From Bacillus testis (lineage in GTDB: Bacteria > Bacillota > Bacilli > Bacillales > DSM-1321): 64,000 nucleotides of DNA. The DNA is taken from assembly GCF_001243895.1 (NCBI RefSeq), contig NZ_LN851186.1, forward strand, positions 1,509,933-1,573,932. Direction: 5' to 3'. The notes beneath the pieces are model-generated. The model was not told where the DNA came from and did no database searches. It was given only the letters and a program-made list of their open reading frames with translations. Position 1 is the first letter of the stretch, and each line of letters opens with the position of its first letter. This document shows, one piece after another, positions 44,616 to 55,008 of the stretch. A program made the translations under genes and the position numbers.

Positions 44616-45110
44616 TTATTGGACTCTGAATGCCCGCACATGGGTAATTTTTTCTTCAGGAGTGGAACCATAATAAATGTGGACAGGGCCATCTTCTTTA
44701 AGCGCTTTCCCTTTATCCGAAAAACAAAGGATCAACTTTTCCGCCTGCTCCATTGAAAAACGATGTTCGCTGTTTTCACATTCCACGATCACTTCAACCG
44801 CATCGCTTTCCGGTTCGCTGTTTTTTAGGAAATCATGGAAGTAGATGCCGTATGATTCGGTTCGCATTTCCTGTTTATTGTATTTTCTTTTAGGTTTTTT
44901 TTGAGTTTCTGGAAGCTGTGCACCTTCCGTCATTTCCTTGTCCCAATGCTTGGATACTTCTTTTGTGTATGTTTCCATCTCATCGTCGGCTTTGGCATCT
45001 TCTTTGAAAAAATCATCCATTTTTTTCTTGCGGTCGTCGAAAATCCATACACTTGGATCCAGTGTGATGGCGAAGCGCACTTTTCCTTTAATAGGCACTA
45101 TGCTTTCCAT
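44616..45110 (-). CDS. ylaL: YlaL family protein
   Basis: 164 codons starting MESIVPIKGKVRFAITLDPSVWIFDDRKKKMDDFF. Strongly acidic middle followed by a KKPKRKYNKQEM basic stretch, then a conserved C-terminal domain ESYGIYFHDFLKNSEPESDAVEVIVEC and VHIYYGSTPEEKITHVRAFRV. Soluble and of unknown function. Position after ylaK and on the opposite strand matches B. subtilis. Confidence 0.88.
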   Translation of the reverse strand: MESIVPIKGKVRFAITLDPSVWIFDDRKKKMDDFFKEDAKADDEMETYTKEVSKHWDKEMTEGAQLPETQKKPKRKYNKQEMRTESYGIYFHDFLKNSEPESDAVEVIVECENSEHRFSMEQAEKLILCFSDKGKALKEDGPVHIYYGSTPEEKITHVRAFRVQ

Positions 45111-45472
45111 ATGTTAAACCCCTCAATTTCTATATAAGTTTGTTATAAGTTTGTTTCTGTTTAAGTATATAGAAGATTTAAACGGTTGGAAAATGGAATG
45201 ACTTGTAGGGAGTTTTCAAATATTCTCGACCGATTCCTTTTTTGGCTGCTCTTTTGTGATTGTAGGGGGAGTCTTAGCGGTAAAACGAAAGAAGATGGAA
45301 AATTTTAATACTATTTATTTTGTACCAATTTACTTTTATGGGGACAAAGGGTAAAATAGCAGATAACGTTTATTTATTCATAACTCAGTGATATTCTTGT
45401 GTTTTCACTATATAAAGGTTAAAATTTAGAGGTAGATTAGTTAAATAGTCGCTCTGAAACGGGGGATTTAGT
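45111..45472. other. Divergent intergenic region ylaL / ylaN
   Basis: 362 bases, AT-rich, with no supportable gene. It must hold both promoters; I see no convincing -35/-10 pair. The ylaN ribosome site (GGGG) is weak. Confidence 0.4.
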
Positions 45473-45754
45473 ATGACATCAGAAATGCTGATCAATCATC
45501 GAGAAAAAGCATTTGCCATTCTTAAGGCAGATGCCGATAAAATATTGAAGTTGATTAAGGTTCAAATGGATAACCTCACAATGCCTCAGTGTCCGCTGTA
45601 TGAAGAAGTGTTAGATACTCAGATGTACGGCCTTTCTAAAGAAATAGATTTTGCAGTCCGCTTAGGTTTAGTGGAGGAAGACGAGGGTAAATCACTTCTA
45701 GAGCAACTTGAGAGAGAGTTATCAGCTTTACATGAAGCTTCCTTGAAAAAATAA
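45473..45754 (+). CDS. ylaN: YlaN, Fur-linked iron protein
   Basis: 93 codons, equal to B. subtilis Yla[64 protein letters not shown] is nearly the full family consensus; helical throughout. YlaN was reported to bind iron and relieve repression by Fur, explaining its essentiality under iron limitation in B. subtilis and S. aureus. Own terminator; located before ftsW as in B. subtilis. Confidence 0.95.
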   Translation: MTSEMLINHREKAFAILKADADKILKLIKVQMDNLTMPQCPLYEEVLDTQMYGLSKEIDFAVRLGLVEEDEGKSLLEQLERELSALHEASLKK

Positions 45755-45765
45755 CAGGTCTCTGT

Positions 45766-45804
45766 AAAACTCAAACAATGCTTTTTCGTTGTTTGAGTTT
45801 TTTT
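45766..45804 (+). terminator. ylaN terminator
   Basis: AAAACTCAAACAA / TTGTTTGAGTTTT 13-bp stem, T7. Confidence 0.92.
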
Positions 45805-46002
45805 GAATCGTTTTTCATGTATAATAGCTTTGAAAAGGCTCAATGACAAGTTAAGTTATATTTACATAATTTAACAAGTGATAAAATCCACTTCTTCGGT
45901 ATATAATTTTAAATATTCTATATATTCTAAAAATAATTTGTTATTTCCCTGTGAGAAATGGTAAAATCAATACAATAATGTAATGTTGTTTAGAGGAAAT
46001 TG

Positions 46003-46033
46003 AGTATAACACATTAAATAAATATGTTATACT
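46003..46033 (+). promoter_or_regulatory. Dyad at the ftsW promoter
   Basis: AGTATAACACAT (46003-46014), seven bases, ATATGTTATACT (46022-46033): 12-bp arms with one mismatch, 46 bases before the ftsW start. The right arm contains TATACT that could serve as -10. Could be an operator or a 5' leader hairpin. Confidence 0.4.
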
Positions 46034-46078
46034 TATATTACCTCCCATTTAGCGTTGCATTATAAAAAGAGGTCGATT

Positions 46079-47299
46079 ATGATGTTTAAAAAAATAGCAA
46101 GGTCTTACGATTACAGTTTGATAGGATCGATCATTCTTTTAAGTTTATTTGGTCTTGTGATGATTTATAGTGCCAGCTCTGTGATCGGCCCGGAAAGATA
46201 TGGCGTCGAAAGCGATTATTTTTTTCAAAAACAAAGAATCCATTTGATACTCGGGTTTATCCTATTTGCTTTCTTTGCCTTTCTTCCATATAAGTTGTAC
46301 CAGACAAAGAAAGTGTTGCAAACGATCTTTTTTGGCTCTGTAGCTGTGTTGGCGCTTCTTTTTGTTATAGGCCATACTTCTAATAACGCTCAAAGCTGGC
46401 TGAAAATCGGAGGGATGGTTATACAGCCGTCAGAGTTTATCAAATTGGGCATGATTATCTACCTATCGGCTGTTTATGCAAAGAAGCAAAGTTATATTAA
46501 TAACTTCAATCTAGCAGTTATGCCGCCAATCATTTTTCTTGGCGCTGTTTGTTCTTTGATTGTCATGCAGCCAGATTTCGGTACTGCACTGATCATCTTC
46601 CTGATTGCAACAACAGTCATCCTTTCATGCGGGATGGGCATGAAAAATATCATGAAACTTGTTGGTATTTTATTGGCGCTTGGTTTATTGATCTCCCCGC
46701 TTGTGCTCATTAAGAAAGATTCGATTTTTACAGATAACCGAATGGGGCGGATCAATAGCTTCCTGAACCCGTTCGAATATGAAAAAGGGGAAGGCTACCA
46801 GCTGGTCAACTCTTATATCGCCATAGGTTCAGGAGGAGTAACGGGAAAAGGGCTGGGTGACAGTATCCAGAAATACGGGTATTTGCCTGAGCCGCATACC
46901 GATTTTATCATGGCTATCATATCGGAAGAGCTCGGTATTTTTGGTGTAGGTTTTGTCCTGCTCTCCCTTGGATTTATCGTGATGAAAGGCTATCGGATAG
47001 CTGGGAAATGCCACGACCCATTTGGAAGCCTGTTAGCGATCGGCATCACCAGTATGATCGGCATTCAGTCATTCATCAACCTGGGAGGGCTGACAGGGTT
47101 AATCCCAATCACTGGGGTTCCTTTGCCGTTTGTTTCGTATGGCGGATCATCCATCTTTTTGCTGGCAATCTCCATGGGTGTATTGGTAAATGTCAGCATG
47201 TTTACCAAATATGAAAACAACTATAAATATCGTATACAAGAGACTGTTACTCCGACTGGTGAAGAGCTGCCAGGCAGTAAACGGTTCTCAGTTAAATAG
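46079..47299 (+). CDS. ftsW: Cell-division peptidoglycan polymerase FtsW
   Basis: 406 codons from ATG 46079 (MMFKKIARSYDYSLIG), with AAGAGGT six bases upstream; the in-frame ATG at 46055 has none. Ten membrane helices of the SEDS fold. GRINSFLNPFEYEKGEGYQLVNSYIAIGSGGVTGKGLGDSIQKYGYLPEPHTDFIMAIISEELG holds the catalytic loop with the conserved Asp. ITGVPLPFVSYGGSS is the C-terminal signature. A SEDS glycosyltransferase acting with a class B PBP at the septum. Followed by pycA in the same direction. Confidence 0.95.
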   Translation: MMFKKIARSYDYSLIGSIILLSLFGLVMIYSASSVIGPERYGVESDYFFQKQRIHLILGFILFAFFAFLPYKLYQTKKVLQTIFFGSVAVLALLFVIGHTSNNAQSWLKIGGMVIQPSEFIKLGMIIYLSAVYAKKQSYINNFNLAVMPPIIFLGAVCSLIVMQPDFGTALIIFLIATTVILSCGMGMKNIMKLVGILLALGLLISPLVLIKKDSIFTDNRMGRINSFLNPFEYEKGEGYQLVNSYIAIGSGGVTGKGLGDSIQKYGYLPEPHTDFIMAIISEELGIFGVGFVLLSLGFIVMKGYRIAGKCHDPFGSLLAIGITSMIGIQSFINLGGLTGLIPITGVPLPFVSYGGSSIFLLAISMGVLVNVSMFTKYENNYKYRIQETVTPTGEELPGSKRFSVK

Positions 47300-47370
47300 G
47301 TATCAACAAATTACCCTATTGGATAATTTGATCACATATTTCTCTAAAATACTTAAAGTGGGTGTTGAGA

Positions 47371-50300
47371 TTGGAAAGACGTATTAAAAAGGTACTTGCC
47401 GCCAACCGCGGTGAAATTGCCATCCGAGTATTCAGAGCTTGTACGGAATTGAATATCCGGACAGTAGCGATTTATTCAAAGGAAGATTCCGAATCCTATC
47501 ATCGCTTCAAAGCGGATGAAGCTTATTTGGTCGGTGAGGGCAAGAAACCGATTGATGCTTATCTGGATATTGAAGGCATTATCGATATTGCCAAAGATGC
47601 TGAGGTCGATGCCATCCATCCAGGCTATGGATTCCTATCGGAGAATATTGAATTCGCAAAACGCTGTGAAGAAGAAGGCATCATTTTTATCGGTCCGGAA
47701 ACAAAACATTTAGATATGTTCGGAGATAAGGTGAAAGCCCGTACACAGGCAGTCCTTGCCGATATCCCGGTCATTCCAGGAAGCGACGGCCCTGTTGGAT
47801 CGTTGGAAGACGTCATTGCGTTTGGGCAAGAGCATGGATTCCCGATTATCATCAAGGCATCTCTTGGAGGCGGCGGGAGAGGCATGCGAATTGTCCACAG
47901 CCTCGAGGAAGTGAATGAAGCATATGACCGCGCCAAGTCAGAGGCAAAAGCAGCTTTTGGAAATGATGAAGTCTACGTGGAAAAATATGTCCAAAATCCT
48001 AAACATATCGAAGTTCAGATCCTAGGCGATTCCGAAGGGAATATTGTGCATTTGTACGAAAGAGACTGTTCCGTCCAAAGACGCCATCAAAAAGTCGTCG
48101 AGCTTGCCCCTTCCGTGTCGCTTTCGGAGGAACTGCGCCATAGCATCTGTAACGCGGCAGTCAAATTAATGGACAATGTCAAATACGTCAACGCCGGTAC
48201 TGTAGAATTCCTGGTGGCCGATGATCAATTTTATTTCATCGAAGTTAATCCGCGTGTTCAGGTTGAGCATACAGTTACTGAAATGATCACAGGCATCGAT
48301 ATCGTCCAATCGCAAATCCTGATTGCTGAGGGATATAGTTTACATAGCAAGAAAGTGAATATTCCGCAACAAGCTGACATCCCGTTATTTGGTTACGCAA
48401 TCCAATCAAGAATCACAACGGAAGATCCATTAAATAATTTCATGCCGGATACTGGCAAAATTATGGCTTATCGTTCAGCAAGCGGATTTGGCGTCCGGTT
48501 GGATGCCGGAAATGCCTACCAGGGTGCTGTCATTACCCCGTATTATGATTCTCTGCTTGTAAAGGTTTCCACATGGGCTTTGACATTCGAACAAGCCTCT
48601 AATAAGATGATCCGTAATTTGAAAGAATTCCGAATCCGCGGGATCAAAACCAATATTCCATTCCTTGAAAACGTCATAAAGCATGAAAAGTTCAAGGAAG
48701 GTAAAATCGATACGTCTTTTATTGACCAAACTCCTGAATTATTCGTTTTCCCAGTGCGCAAGGACCGAGGAACCAAAATGCTTTCTTATATCGGAAATGT
48801 AACGGTCAATGGATTCCCTGGCATTGAGAAAAAGGAAAAGCCAGCATTTGAAGCGCCGCGTGGTATCTTGCTGCCGCATGGGCAAGCATACCAGCCTGGA
48901 ACTAAGCAAATCCTGGAAGAGAGGGGCGCGGAAGGATTAGTTGATTGGATTAAAAAACAAAATGAAGTGTTGATCACCGATACGACATTCCGCGACGCCC
49001 ACCAATCTTTATTGGCGACACGTGTCCGGACCAACGATCTCCTTCATATAGCAGAGCCGACAGCTAAGCTTCTTCCAAATCTTTTCTCGACGGAGATGTG
49101 GGGAGGGGCTACATTCGATGTTGCCTACCGGTTCTTGAAAGAAGATCCGTGGGACCGCTTGCTTTTATTGCGTGAAAAAATGCCGAACATCTTGTTCCAA
49201 ATGCTTTTGCGTGGGGCAAATGCAGTAGGGTATAAGAACTATCCGGATAATGTAATCCGAACATTTATTGAATTGTCAGCACAGGGAGGAATTGACGTCT
49301 TCCGGATTTTTGATAGCCTGAATTGGGTGAAAGGAATGGAGACGGCAATTGATGCAGTAAGACAAAATGGCAAGGTCGCCGAAGCAGCTATTTGTTACAC
49401 TGGGGATATTAATGATCCGACACGTACTAAGTTCACCACAGAGTATTATAAGAACTTGGCAAAAGAACTGCAGAACCAGGGAGCCCATATACTCGCCATT
49501 AAGGATATGGCCGGCTTGCTTAAACCAGCGGCAGCCTACAGGCTTATTTCAGAATTGAAGGATTCAATTGATATCCCTATCCATCTCCACACGCATGATA
49601 CGAGCGGCAACGGAATCTTGACATTGAGCAGAGCAATTGATGCCGGAGTCGATATCGTGGATACAGCTATCTCATCAGTCGCCGGGATGACATCGCAGCC
49701 AAGCATGAACACTTTATGTTACGCGCTTGAAGGATCTGAGAGACAGCCGAAAATTGATATTGCTTCGACAGAAAAGCTAAGCAATTATTGGGAAGATGTA
49801 CGTAAATATTATAGTGAATTCGAAAGTGGCTTGATTGCTCCTCATACGGATGTATATAAACATGAAATGCCGGGAGGACAGTACAGTAACTTGCAGCAGC
49901 AGGCTAAAGGCGTAGGCCTTGGTGATCGCTGGGAAGAAGTAAAAGATATGTACAGAAGGGTCAATTTGATGTTTGGCGATATTGTCAAGGTTACACCTTC
50001 ATCAAAAGTAGTCGGAGACATGGCTTTGTTCATGGTCCAAAATAATCTGGATGAAGAATCTGTCCTCGCTAAAGGAAACAATATTGATTTTCCTGATTCC
50101 GTCATTGAATTGTTTGAAGGGATGCTTGGACAACCTGAAGGAGGCTTCCCGGCAGACTTGCAGAAAGTAATCCTTAAGGGCAGGGAAGCCATTACTGTCC
50201 GGCCGGGAGAACTGCTGGAAGATATCGACTTCAATCAACTGAAAGAAGAGCTATTCAAAGAAATCAAACGCCCTGTTTCTGGCTTTGATATCATAGCTTA

Positions 50301-50814
50301 CGCTCTGTATCCTAAAGTATTTATCGAATATGCCAAAACAGTGGAGCGTTTCGGCAATATTTCCCGCTTAGATACGCCGACATTCTTTTATGGAATGGAT
50401 ATTGGCGAGGAAATAGAAGTGGAAATCGAAAAAGGCAAAACACTGATCGTTAAACTGGTAAGCATTTCCCAAGCGCATCCTGATGGTACGCGGACACTGT
50501 ATTTCGATTTAAATGGCCAGCAACGAGAAATCTCCATCAAGGATGAAAGCATTCAATCGACAGTGGCGGTGAAAGTGAAAGCTGATCCTTCGAATTCGTC
50601 CCACATCGGTGCGACAATGCCGGGAACCATCATTAAGGTAGTGGTTGAACCCGGAGCTGAAGTCAAAAAAGGGGAACATTTAATTATTACAGAAGCCATG
50701 AAAATGGAAACGACTGTGCAAGCTCCTTTCAATGGCATTGTTAAAGCCATTCATGTTGCCAATGGCGATCCGATTGCAACCGGGGATCTGCTGCTGGAAA
50801 TCGAAAAAAAATAA
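47371..50814 (+). CDS. pycA: Pyruvate carboxylase
   Basis: 1147 codons from TTG 47371 (MERRIKKVLAANRGEIAIR), chosen because GTGGGTG ends six bases before it; GTG 47362 and TTG 47365 overlap this ribosome site. Domains: biotin carboxylase (1-455; GGGGRGMRIV ATP loop, YFIEVNPRVQVEHTVTE), carboxyltransferase (about 530-830; LITDTTFRDAHQSLLATR, IKDMAGLLKP, LHTHDTSGNG), allosteric linker (PC tetramerisation, about 1000-1050) and biotinyl domain with Lys about 1111 in EAMKMETT. It makes oxaloacetate from pyruvate, requires acetyl-CoA, and in B. subtilis is stimulated by apo-DarB. Confidence 0.97.
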   Translation: MERRIKKVLAANRGEIAIRVFRACTELNIRTVAIYSKEDSESYHRFKADEAYLVGEGKKPIDAYLDIEGIIDIAKDAEVDAIHPGYGFLSENIEFAKRCEEEGIIFIGPETKHLDMFGDKVKARTQAVLADIPVIPGSDGPVGSLEDVIAFGQEHGFPIIIKASLGGGGRGMRIVHSLEEVNEAYDRAKSEAKAAFGNDEVYVEKYVQNPKHIEVQILGDSEGNIVHLYERDCSVQRRHQKVVELAPSVSLSEELRHSICNAAVKLMDNVKYVNAGTVEFLVADDQFYFIEVNPRVQVEHTVTEMITGIDIVQSQILIAEGYSLHSKKVNIPQQADIPLFGYAIQSRITTEDPLNNFMPDTGKIMAYRSASGFGVRLDAGNAYQGAVITPYYDSLLVKVSTWALTFEQASNKMIRNLKEFRIRGIKTNIPFLENVIKHEKFKEGKIDTSFIDQTPELFVFPVRKDRGTKMLSYIGNVTVNGFPGIEKKEKPAFEAPRGILLPHGQAYQPGTKQILEERGAEGLVDWIKKQNEVLITDTTFRDAHQSLLATRVRTNDLLHIAEPTAKLLPNLFSTEMWGGATFDVAYRFLKEDPWDRLLLLREKMPNILFQMLLRGANAVGYKNYPDNVIRTFIELSAQGGIDVFRIFDSLNWVKGMETAIDAVRQNGKVAEAAICYTGDINDPTRTKFTTEYYKNLAKELQNQGAHILAIKDMAGLLKPAAAYRLISELKDSIDIPIHLHTHDTSGNGILTLSRAIDAGVDIVDTAISSVAGMTSQPSMNTLCYALEGSERQPKIDIASTEKLSNYWEDVRKYYSEFESGLIAPHTDVYKHEMPGGQYSNLQQQAKGVGLGDRWEEVKDMYRRVNLMFGDIVKVTPSSKVVGDMALFMVQNNLDEESVLAKGNNIDFPDSVIELFEGMLGQPEGGFPADLQKVILKGREAITVRPGELLEDIDFNQLKEELFKEIKRPVSGFDIIAYALYPKVFIEYAKTVERFGNISRLDTPTFFYGMDIGEEIEVEIEKGKTLIVKLVSISQAHPDGTRTLYFDLNGQQREISIKDESIQSTVAVKVKADPSNSSHIGATMPGTIIKVVVEPGAEVKKGEHLIITEAMKMETTVQAPFNGIVKAIHVANGDPIATGDLLLEIEKK

Positions 50815-50820
50815 AGTGAT

Positions 50821-50857
50821 AAAAGGTCTGCCCATTTAGAAATGGGCAGCCTTTTTT
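50821..50857 (+). terminator. pycA terminator
   Basis: GG(T)CTGCCCATTT-aga-AATGGGCAGCC then T6. Confidence 0.92.
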
Positions 50858-50899
50858 ATTGGCATGGATGTGCTGTCCCGTTTAGAACGGCAAAAAAAG

Positions 50900-50930
50900 A
50901 AAGCCAAACCATGCATTTGGTTTGGCTTTT
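50900..50930 (-). terminator. ctaA terminator
   Basis: AAAGCCAAACC / GGTTTGGCTTT; on the minus strand followed by CTTTTTTTG, about 20 bases after the ctaA stop. Confidence 0.85.
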
Positions 50931-50948
50931 GCTAAAAGAAAAGAGTAT

Positions 50949-51914
50949 TTATGATATATTTTCGTTTGGAGCCAACTTGTTTGCAGAAATGGAATGTTCG
51001 CTGGCAACAGCTTTGTTCCGTTTGCTTCTGCTTGCCAATAGAAGCATATAGCTTAAAACACCGAACAGGCAGGAAATAAAGAAAGCATGCGAAAGCGCAA
51101 CAAATAAATTCAAGCGAGTAAAGATAATGAAAGCTCCCGCAATCACTTGCAGGCAAATCAAGACAAATGAAGCAATCCATCCGTATAGTATGGCTTTCTG
51201 GTGCCGGTAGTTCTTGATGGCGAGCAAAGTTGCATAGGCTACCCAAATAAAGGCAAGGCCAGCCAGCATACGGTGCCCCATTTGTATCCACTCAAATGTA
51301 TTTTCAGGCATAAATGAGCCGTCGTTTCTGCATAATGGCCAATCAGCGCAGGATAAACTGGATTTGCTGTGCCTCACCAATGCCCCTGTATATACAACAA
51401 AATAAATATACAGCAAAATCCCTGTCGTATGAAACGTCATTCGGCGGTCCATGCTCAGTTTGTCTGTATCGAATTTTTTATCCACTTCAAAGATCAATAA
51501 GGTAAGAAGAAAAACAGCTGCGAATGAAATGAGAGAAATGCCGAAATGAAGGGCGAGTATAAAATCAGATTGTCCCCATAAAACCGCCGCTGCTCCAATT
51601 AATCCTTGAAGGATCAAAAAAGAGATGGACAATATGGCCAGAAATTTTGTTTCCCGCACATGCCCGATTTTTTTCCAGCTCCAAAAGGAAAGAATCAAAA
51701 CCATAAGGCCTACAGCCCCTGAAACGGACCGGTGGGACCATTCAATCACCATTTCCTTCGTTATATCGGCTGGAATAATCTGCCCATCGCATAACGGCCA
51801 TGAGCGGCCGCATCCCATACCTGAATCTGTTTTTGTAACAAGCGCTCCCCCAAGAAGGATGAGCAGCATTCCGATCGTTGTCAAAACGGCAAATCTTTTT
51901 AAAGCCCGATGCAC
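50949..51914 (-). CDS. ctaA: Heme A synthase CtaA
   Basis: 321 codons from GTG 51914 ([19 protein letters not shown]), with AAGGTGG upstream. An open frame continues to 51968, but the GTG matches the family start. Eight membrane helices in two four-helix halves. Conserved features: [28 protein letters not shown] with a heme-ligand His, [29 protein letters not shown] (second cysteine pair), QMGHRMLAG and ALSHAFF. It oxidises the C8 methyl of heme O to a formyl group for the caa3 and aa3 oxidases. Divergent from ctaB. Confidence 0.95.
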   Translation of the reverse strand: MHRALKRFAVLTTIGMLLILLGGALVTKTDSGMGCGRSWPLCDGQIIPADITKEMVIEWSHRSVSGAVGLMVLILSFWSWKKIGHVRETKFLAILSISFLILQGLIGAAAVLWGQSDFILALHFGISLISFAAVFLLTLLIFEVDKKFDTDKLSMDRRMTFHTTGILLYIYFVVYTGALVRHSKSSLSCADWPLCRNDGSFMPENTFEWIQMGHRMLAGLAFIWVAYATLLAIKNYRHQKAILYGWIASFVLICLQVIAGAFIIFTRLNLFVALSHAFFISCLFGVLSYMLLLASRSKRNKAVASEHSISANKLAPNENIS

Positions 51915-52524
51915 TGGATTCCACCTTCTTTGTTTATGATGACAAGTAAAGAGCGCGAGAGGCTGCATCCGTGAGGAAATTCAATAGTGGATGCGCTTTC
52001 TTGCATGACCGCCGGCGATATAAATAAACATCGGCCAATCCCAGGAAAACGTTCTGGATGGGAAGAGTGACTATCATTTTAAAATAGTTTTCCCCAGCTC
52101 TTAATATCATAATAAAGAAAAAAAACGAGTTATTCAAACATAAATTTATATTTTATGTAAAATGTGGAAATAAGAAAAGAACATTGGAATCAAATATAGG
52201 ATCAATGGTCTGAATAATATGGAAAAATATTTTCAATTTATAAAATTTGGAAAATAGGGGTTGAAAGTAAACTTCATTTTTGATAGAAATATAAAAGGAT
52301 ATTTATCCCTGGTATTCCATTTTAAGATGGATTTTTCATTCGCCATTCTGGGTATGGTTCTAAACAATAAAAAAAAAGATCGTTTTCACTGCTAGATACA
52401 ACCAGAAATGAAATTCCCTTGTTTCATATATTCAAAAAGAGGTCACAAATAAGTCAAAAAATATACGAAAAACATTCACATAAACTTCTGAAAATATGCT
52501 TTAATAAACAAAGAATAGAAAAAT
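51915..52524. other. Long AT-rich divergent region ctaA / ctaB
   Basis: About 610 bases up to the ctaB promoter, with no supportable gene on either strand. It presumably carries the ctaA promoter and regulator sites (ResD and CcpA act in this region in B. subtilis), but no clear box was found by eye. Confidence 0.5.
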
Positions 52525-52553
52525 TTGTTATTTTAATCTAATTTTAGTATAAT
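52525..52553 (+). promoter_or_regulatory. SigA promoter of the ctaB operon
   Basis: TTGTTA (52525-52530), 17-base spacer, TATAAT (52548-52553). Good consensus and spacing; start near 52560 gives a leader of about 140 bases. Confidence 0.7.
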
Positions 52554-52699
52554 ATGGTTAAAGTTCGGCATATTTTTGAAGCTTCTGCCATACATTGGCT
52601 GAGCTCGAACCAATACAAATATAGGAATGTATGGAATAATGAGATTATAGATAATATTGCTTAATATGTTTGTCTATATTAGATAGAGGGGGAAGAAAT

Positions 52700-53617
52700 A
52701 TGTCGAACGCAAAGGCTGCGGCTGATGATCAAAGCCTTCAAAAAGAAATAACAAAAGCAAGCGCCTGGGACGATTTTCTGGCTCTTATCAAGATCGGTAT
52801 TATAAAGTCTAATCTTATAACGACTTTTACAGGTATGTGGCTGGCTCTCCATTTCGCCAAGCTTGGTTTTTTAAACAATCTGGATACGGTTTTTTATACC
52901 TTGATGGGGACTGCGCTCATTATAGGCGGAGCAGGGACTATAAATAATTATATCGATCGCGATATTGATCAATTAATGGAGCGGACCAAGGCAAGACCAA
53001 CCGTCACAGGCAAGTATAATGCCTCAAAAGTTCTGTTCGTTGGGATATCGCTAGTGACGGTGGGGACAATTCTATTGGCCTTAACCACGTTTACAGCTGC
53101 TGTATTGGGACTAATAGGCGTATTTGCGTATAGTATTGTATATACTTATTCTAAGAGAAAACTAGTTTCAAATACGATAATCGGCAGCTTTTCCGGAGCC
53201 ATTCCGCCGCTGATCGGCTGGGCTGCTGTTGAGCCTCATTTAGGCACAGTCGCCTGGACACTTTTCCTGATTATGTTTCTTTGGCAGCCTCCGCATTTTT
53301 ACGCGCTTGCTATGCGCCGCTCGGAAGAATACCGTAAAGCCGGTGTTCCTATGCTGCCTGTAGTAAAAGGCTTTAAACGCACAAAAATCTCCACCAATTT
53401 ATGGGTGCTATTCCTGATGCCGATTCCATTTTTCTTGACAGATCTCGGCATGCCTTTGGTTATTTTGACAGCCGTCTTGAATATTGGCTGGCTGGCTTTA
53501 GGTTTATATGGTTTTAAGATGAAAGATGATATTAAATGGGCAAAAAGCATGTTTATCTATTCGTTGAATTACTTGACGATTCTATTTGTTTCAATGGTTA
53601 TTGTAACCTTGATATAG
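52700..53617 (+). CDS. ctaB: Protoheme IX farnesyltransferase CtaB
   Basis: 305 codons, equal to B. subtilis CtaB, from ATG 52700 after AGAGGGGGA. UbiA-type membrane prenyltransferase: NNYIDRDIDQLMERTKARPTVTG is the first Asp-rich diphosphate site, and YSKRKLVSNTIIGSFSGAIPPLIGW lies in the second conserved loop. About nine helices. It converts heme B to heme O, the substrate of CtaA. First gene of ctaBCDEFG, followed by a 274-base gap before ctaC. Confidence 0.96.
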   Translation: MSNAKAAADDQSLQKEITKASAWDDFLALIKIGIIKSNLITTFTGMWLALHFAKLGFLNNLDTVFYTLMGTALIIGGAGTINNYIDRDIDQLMERTKARPTVTGKYNASKVLFVGISLVTVGTILLALTTFTAAVLGLIGVFAYSIVYTYSKRKLVSNTIIGSFSGAIPPLIGWAAVEPHLGTVAWTLFLIMFLWQPPHFYALAMRRSEEYRKAGVPMLPVVKGFKRTKISTNLWVLFLMPIPFFLTDLGMPLVILTAVLNIGWLALGLYGFKMKDDIKWAKSMFIYSLNYLTILFVSMVIVTLI

Positions 53618-53891
53618 AACGCGATGAAGATGGGCGGTGGGGCTTCCTGCCGCCATCAGCGTTCATGCAGTCTGCAATGGTGCCAAGGGCGGTAAACACG
53701 GACAACGTACATACACAGGACTGATTGCTTACATATTGATAGCGGAAACGGTTTGCCGCCGGAAGCTGCATTGCCATTAGCCGGAAGTTTCCTCTAAGGG
53801 ATTATAGAGGTTTAAATAGAGGGAATTTTCAGTAGATTGTTGTTTCAGAGGGATTGTGAGAAAAATTTAAAGAAAGAGGGGTTTCATAATT

Positions 53892-54974
53892 ATGGAGAAA
53901 CGGCTGAAAAAATGGCGTTTATTTGGCTTGTTATCGCTTCTGGCTCTTGTATTGTCTGGATGCGGCAAACGCAGTTTATCGGCTTTACAGCCGGCGGGCG
54001 AAGTGGCAGAAAAGCAATATGGGCTTATGGTGCTAAGCACTTCTATTATGGTGTTGGTAATCGTGGTCGTCACTTTGATCTTTTTGTATGTAATTTTTAA
54101 ATTCAGACGTAAAAATGATGACAGGAAAATCCCTAAACAAATTGAAGGCAATCATAAGCTGGAAATGATCTGGACCATTATCCCGATCATCCTACTGCTT
54201 ATACTTGCTGTACCGGTGGTTGCCGATACATTTAATTTAGCGGATGTTTCAGCCATGAACAAAAAAGATAAAGACGGAAAAACAAAGGATGCACTGGTCG
54301 TAAATGTCCGTTCCAATCTTTATTGGTGGGAATTCGAATATCCTGATTTAGGGGTTATTACATCGCAGGACCTAGTGGTTCCAACAAATGAAAAGGTTTA
54401 CTTTAATCTGCAATCATCCGATGTCAAGCATTCATTCTGGCTGCCGGCAGCAGGTGGGAAGATGGATACGAATGTGGATGGCATTAACCAGTTTTACCTA
54501 GAATTCGATAGTAAAAAAGCGGATGAGGCAGGCAATATTTTTTATGGAAAATGCGCTGAGCTTTGTGGTCCTTCACATGCGTTGATGGATTTCAAAGTGA
54601 AAACGGTCTCAAAGGATGACTTCAAAACGTGGGTAAGCGATATGCAAGGGGCAACCGAAGCGCCAAAAGCAGAAGGAACACTTGCGCAGGAAGGGGAAAA
54701 ACTCTTCACGGACCAAGGATGTATCGGCTGCCATGCTGTTACGCCGAACGACAAGAGGCCAATGGCAGCAAGAAAAGCGCCTAACTTGGCAACATTCGGT
54801 GAACGAGAACGGGTTGCGGGCATCCTTGACCATAATGAAGAAAATATCAAAAAATGGCTAACTGAATCACAGGATTTGAAGCCGGGCAATACAATGCCGG
54901 CCTATGACAAATTAAGCGAACAAGAGTTGGACGCTCTTGCGGCTTATCTCATGCAGTTGAAGGTAGAAAAATGA
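53892..54974 (+). CDS. ctaC: Cytochrome caa3 oxidase subunit II (with cytochrome c domain)
   Basis: 360 codons. Lipoprotein signal ending LSGC with Cys24, then two membrane helices (about 42-72 and 85-112). The CuA cupredoxin domain follows, with SDVKHSFWLPAAGGKMDTN and the copper ligands in GKCAELCGPSHALMDF. The C-terminal cytochrome c domain (about 265-360) has the heme site CIGCH and a Met ligand in GNTMPAYDKL. This fused c domain defines caa3-type oxidases, which accept electrons from cytochrome c. Extracytoplasmic face of the membrane. Confidence 0.96.
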   Translation: MEKRLKKWRLFGLLSLLALVLSGCGKRSLSALQPAGEVAEKQYGLMVLSTSIMVLVIVVVTLIFLYVIFKFRRKNDDRKIPKQIEGNHKLEMIWTIIPIILLLILAVPVVADTFNLADVSAMNKKDKDGKTKDALVVNVRSNLYWWEFEYPDLGVITSQDLVVPTNEKVYFNLQSSDVKHSFWLPAAGGKMDTNVDGINQFYLEFDSKKADEAGNIFYGKCAELCGPSHALMDFKVKTVSKDDFKTWVSDMQGATEAPKAEGTLAQEGEKLFTDQGCIGCHAVTPNDKRPMAARKAPNLATFGERERVAGILDHNEENIKKWLTESQDLKPGNTMPAYDKLSEQELDALAAYLMQLKVEK

Positions 54975-55008
54975 CCAGGGATTAATTGAACCAAAGGGAG
55001 GTAAAAAC

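Noticed and set aside
53736-53751. cre-like sequence TTGATAGCGGAAACGG between ctaB and ctaC
   Set aside because: Matches the consensus only at about 13 of 16 positions, with the mismatches in conserved places, and lies inside the operon.
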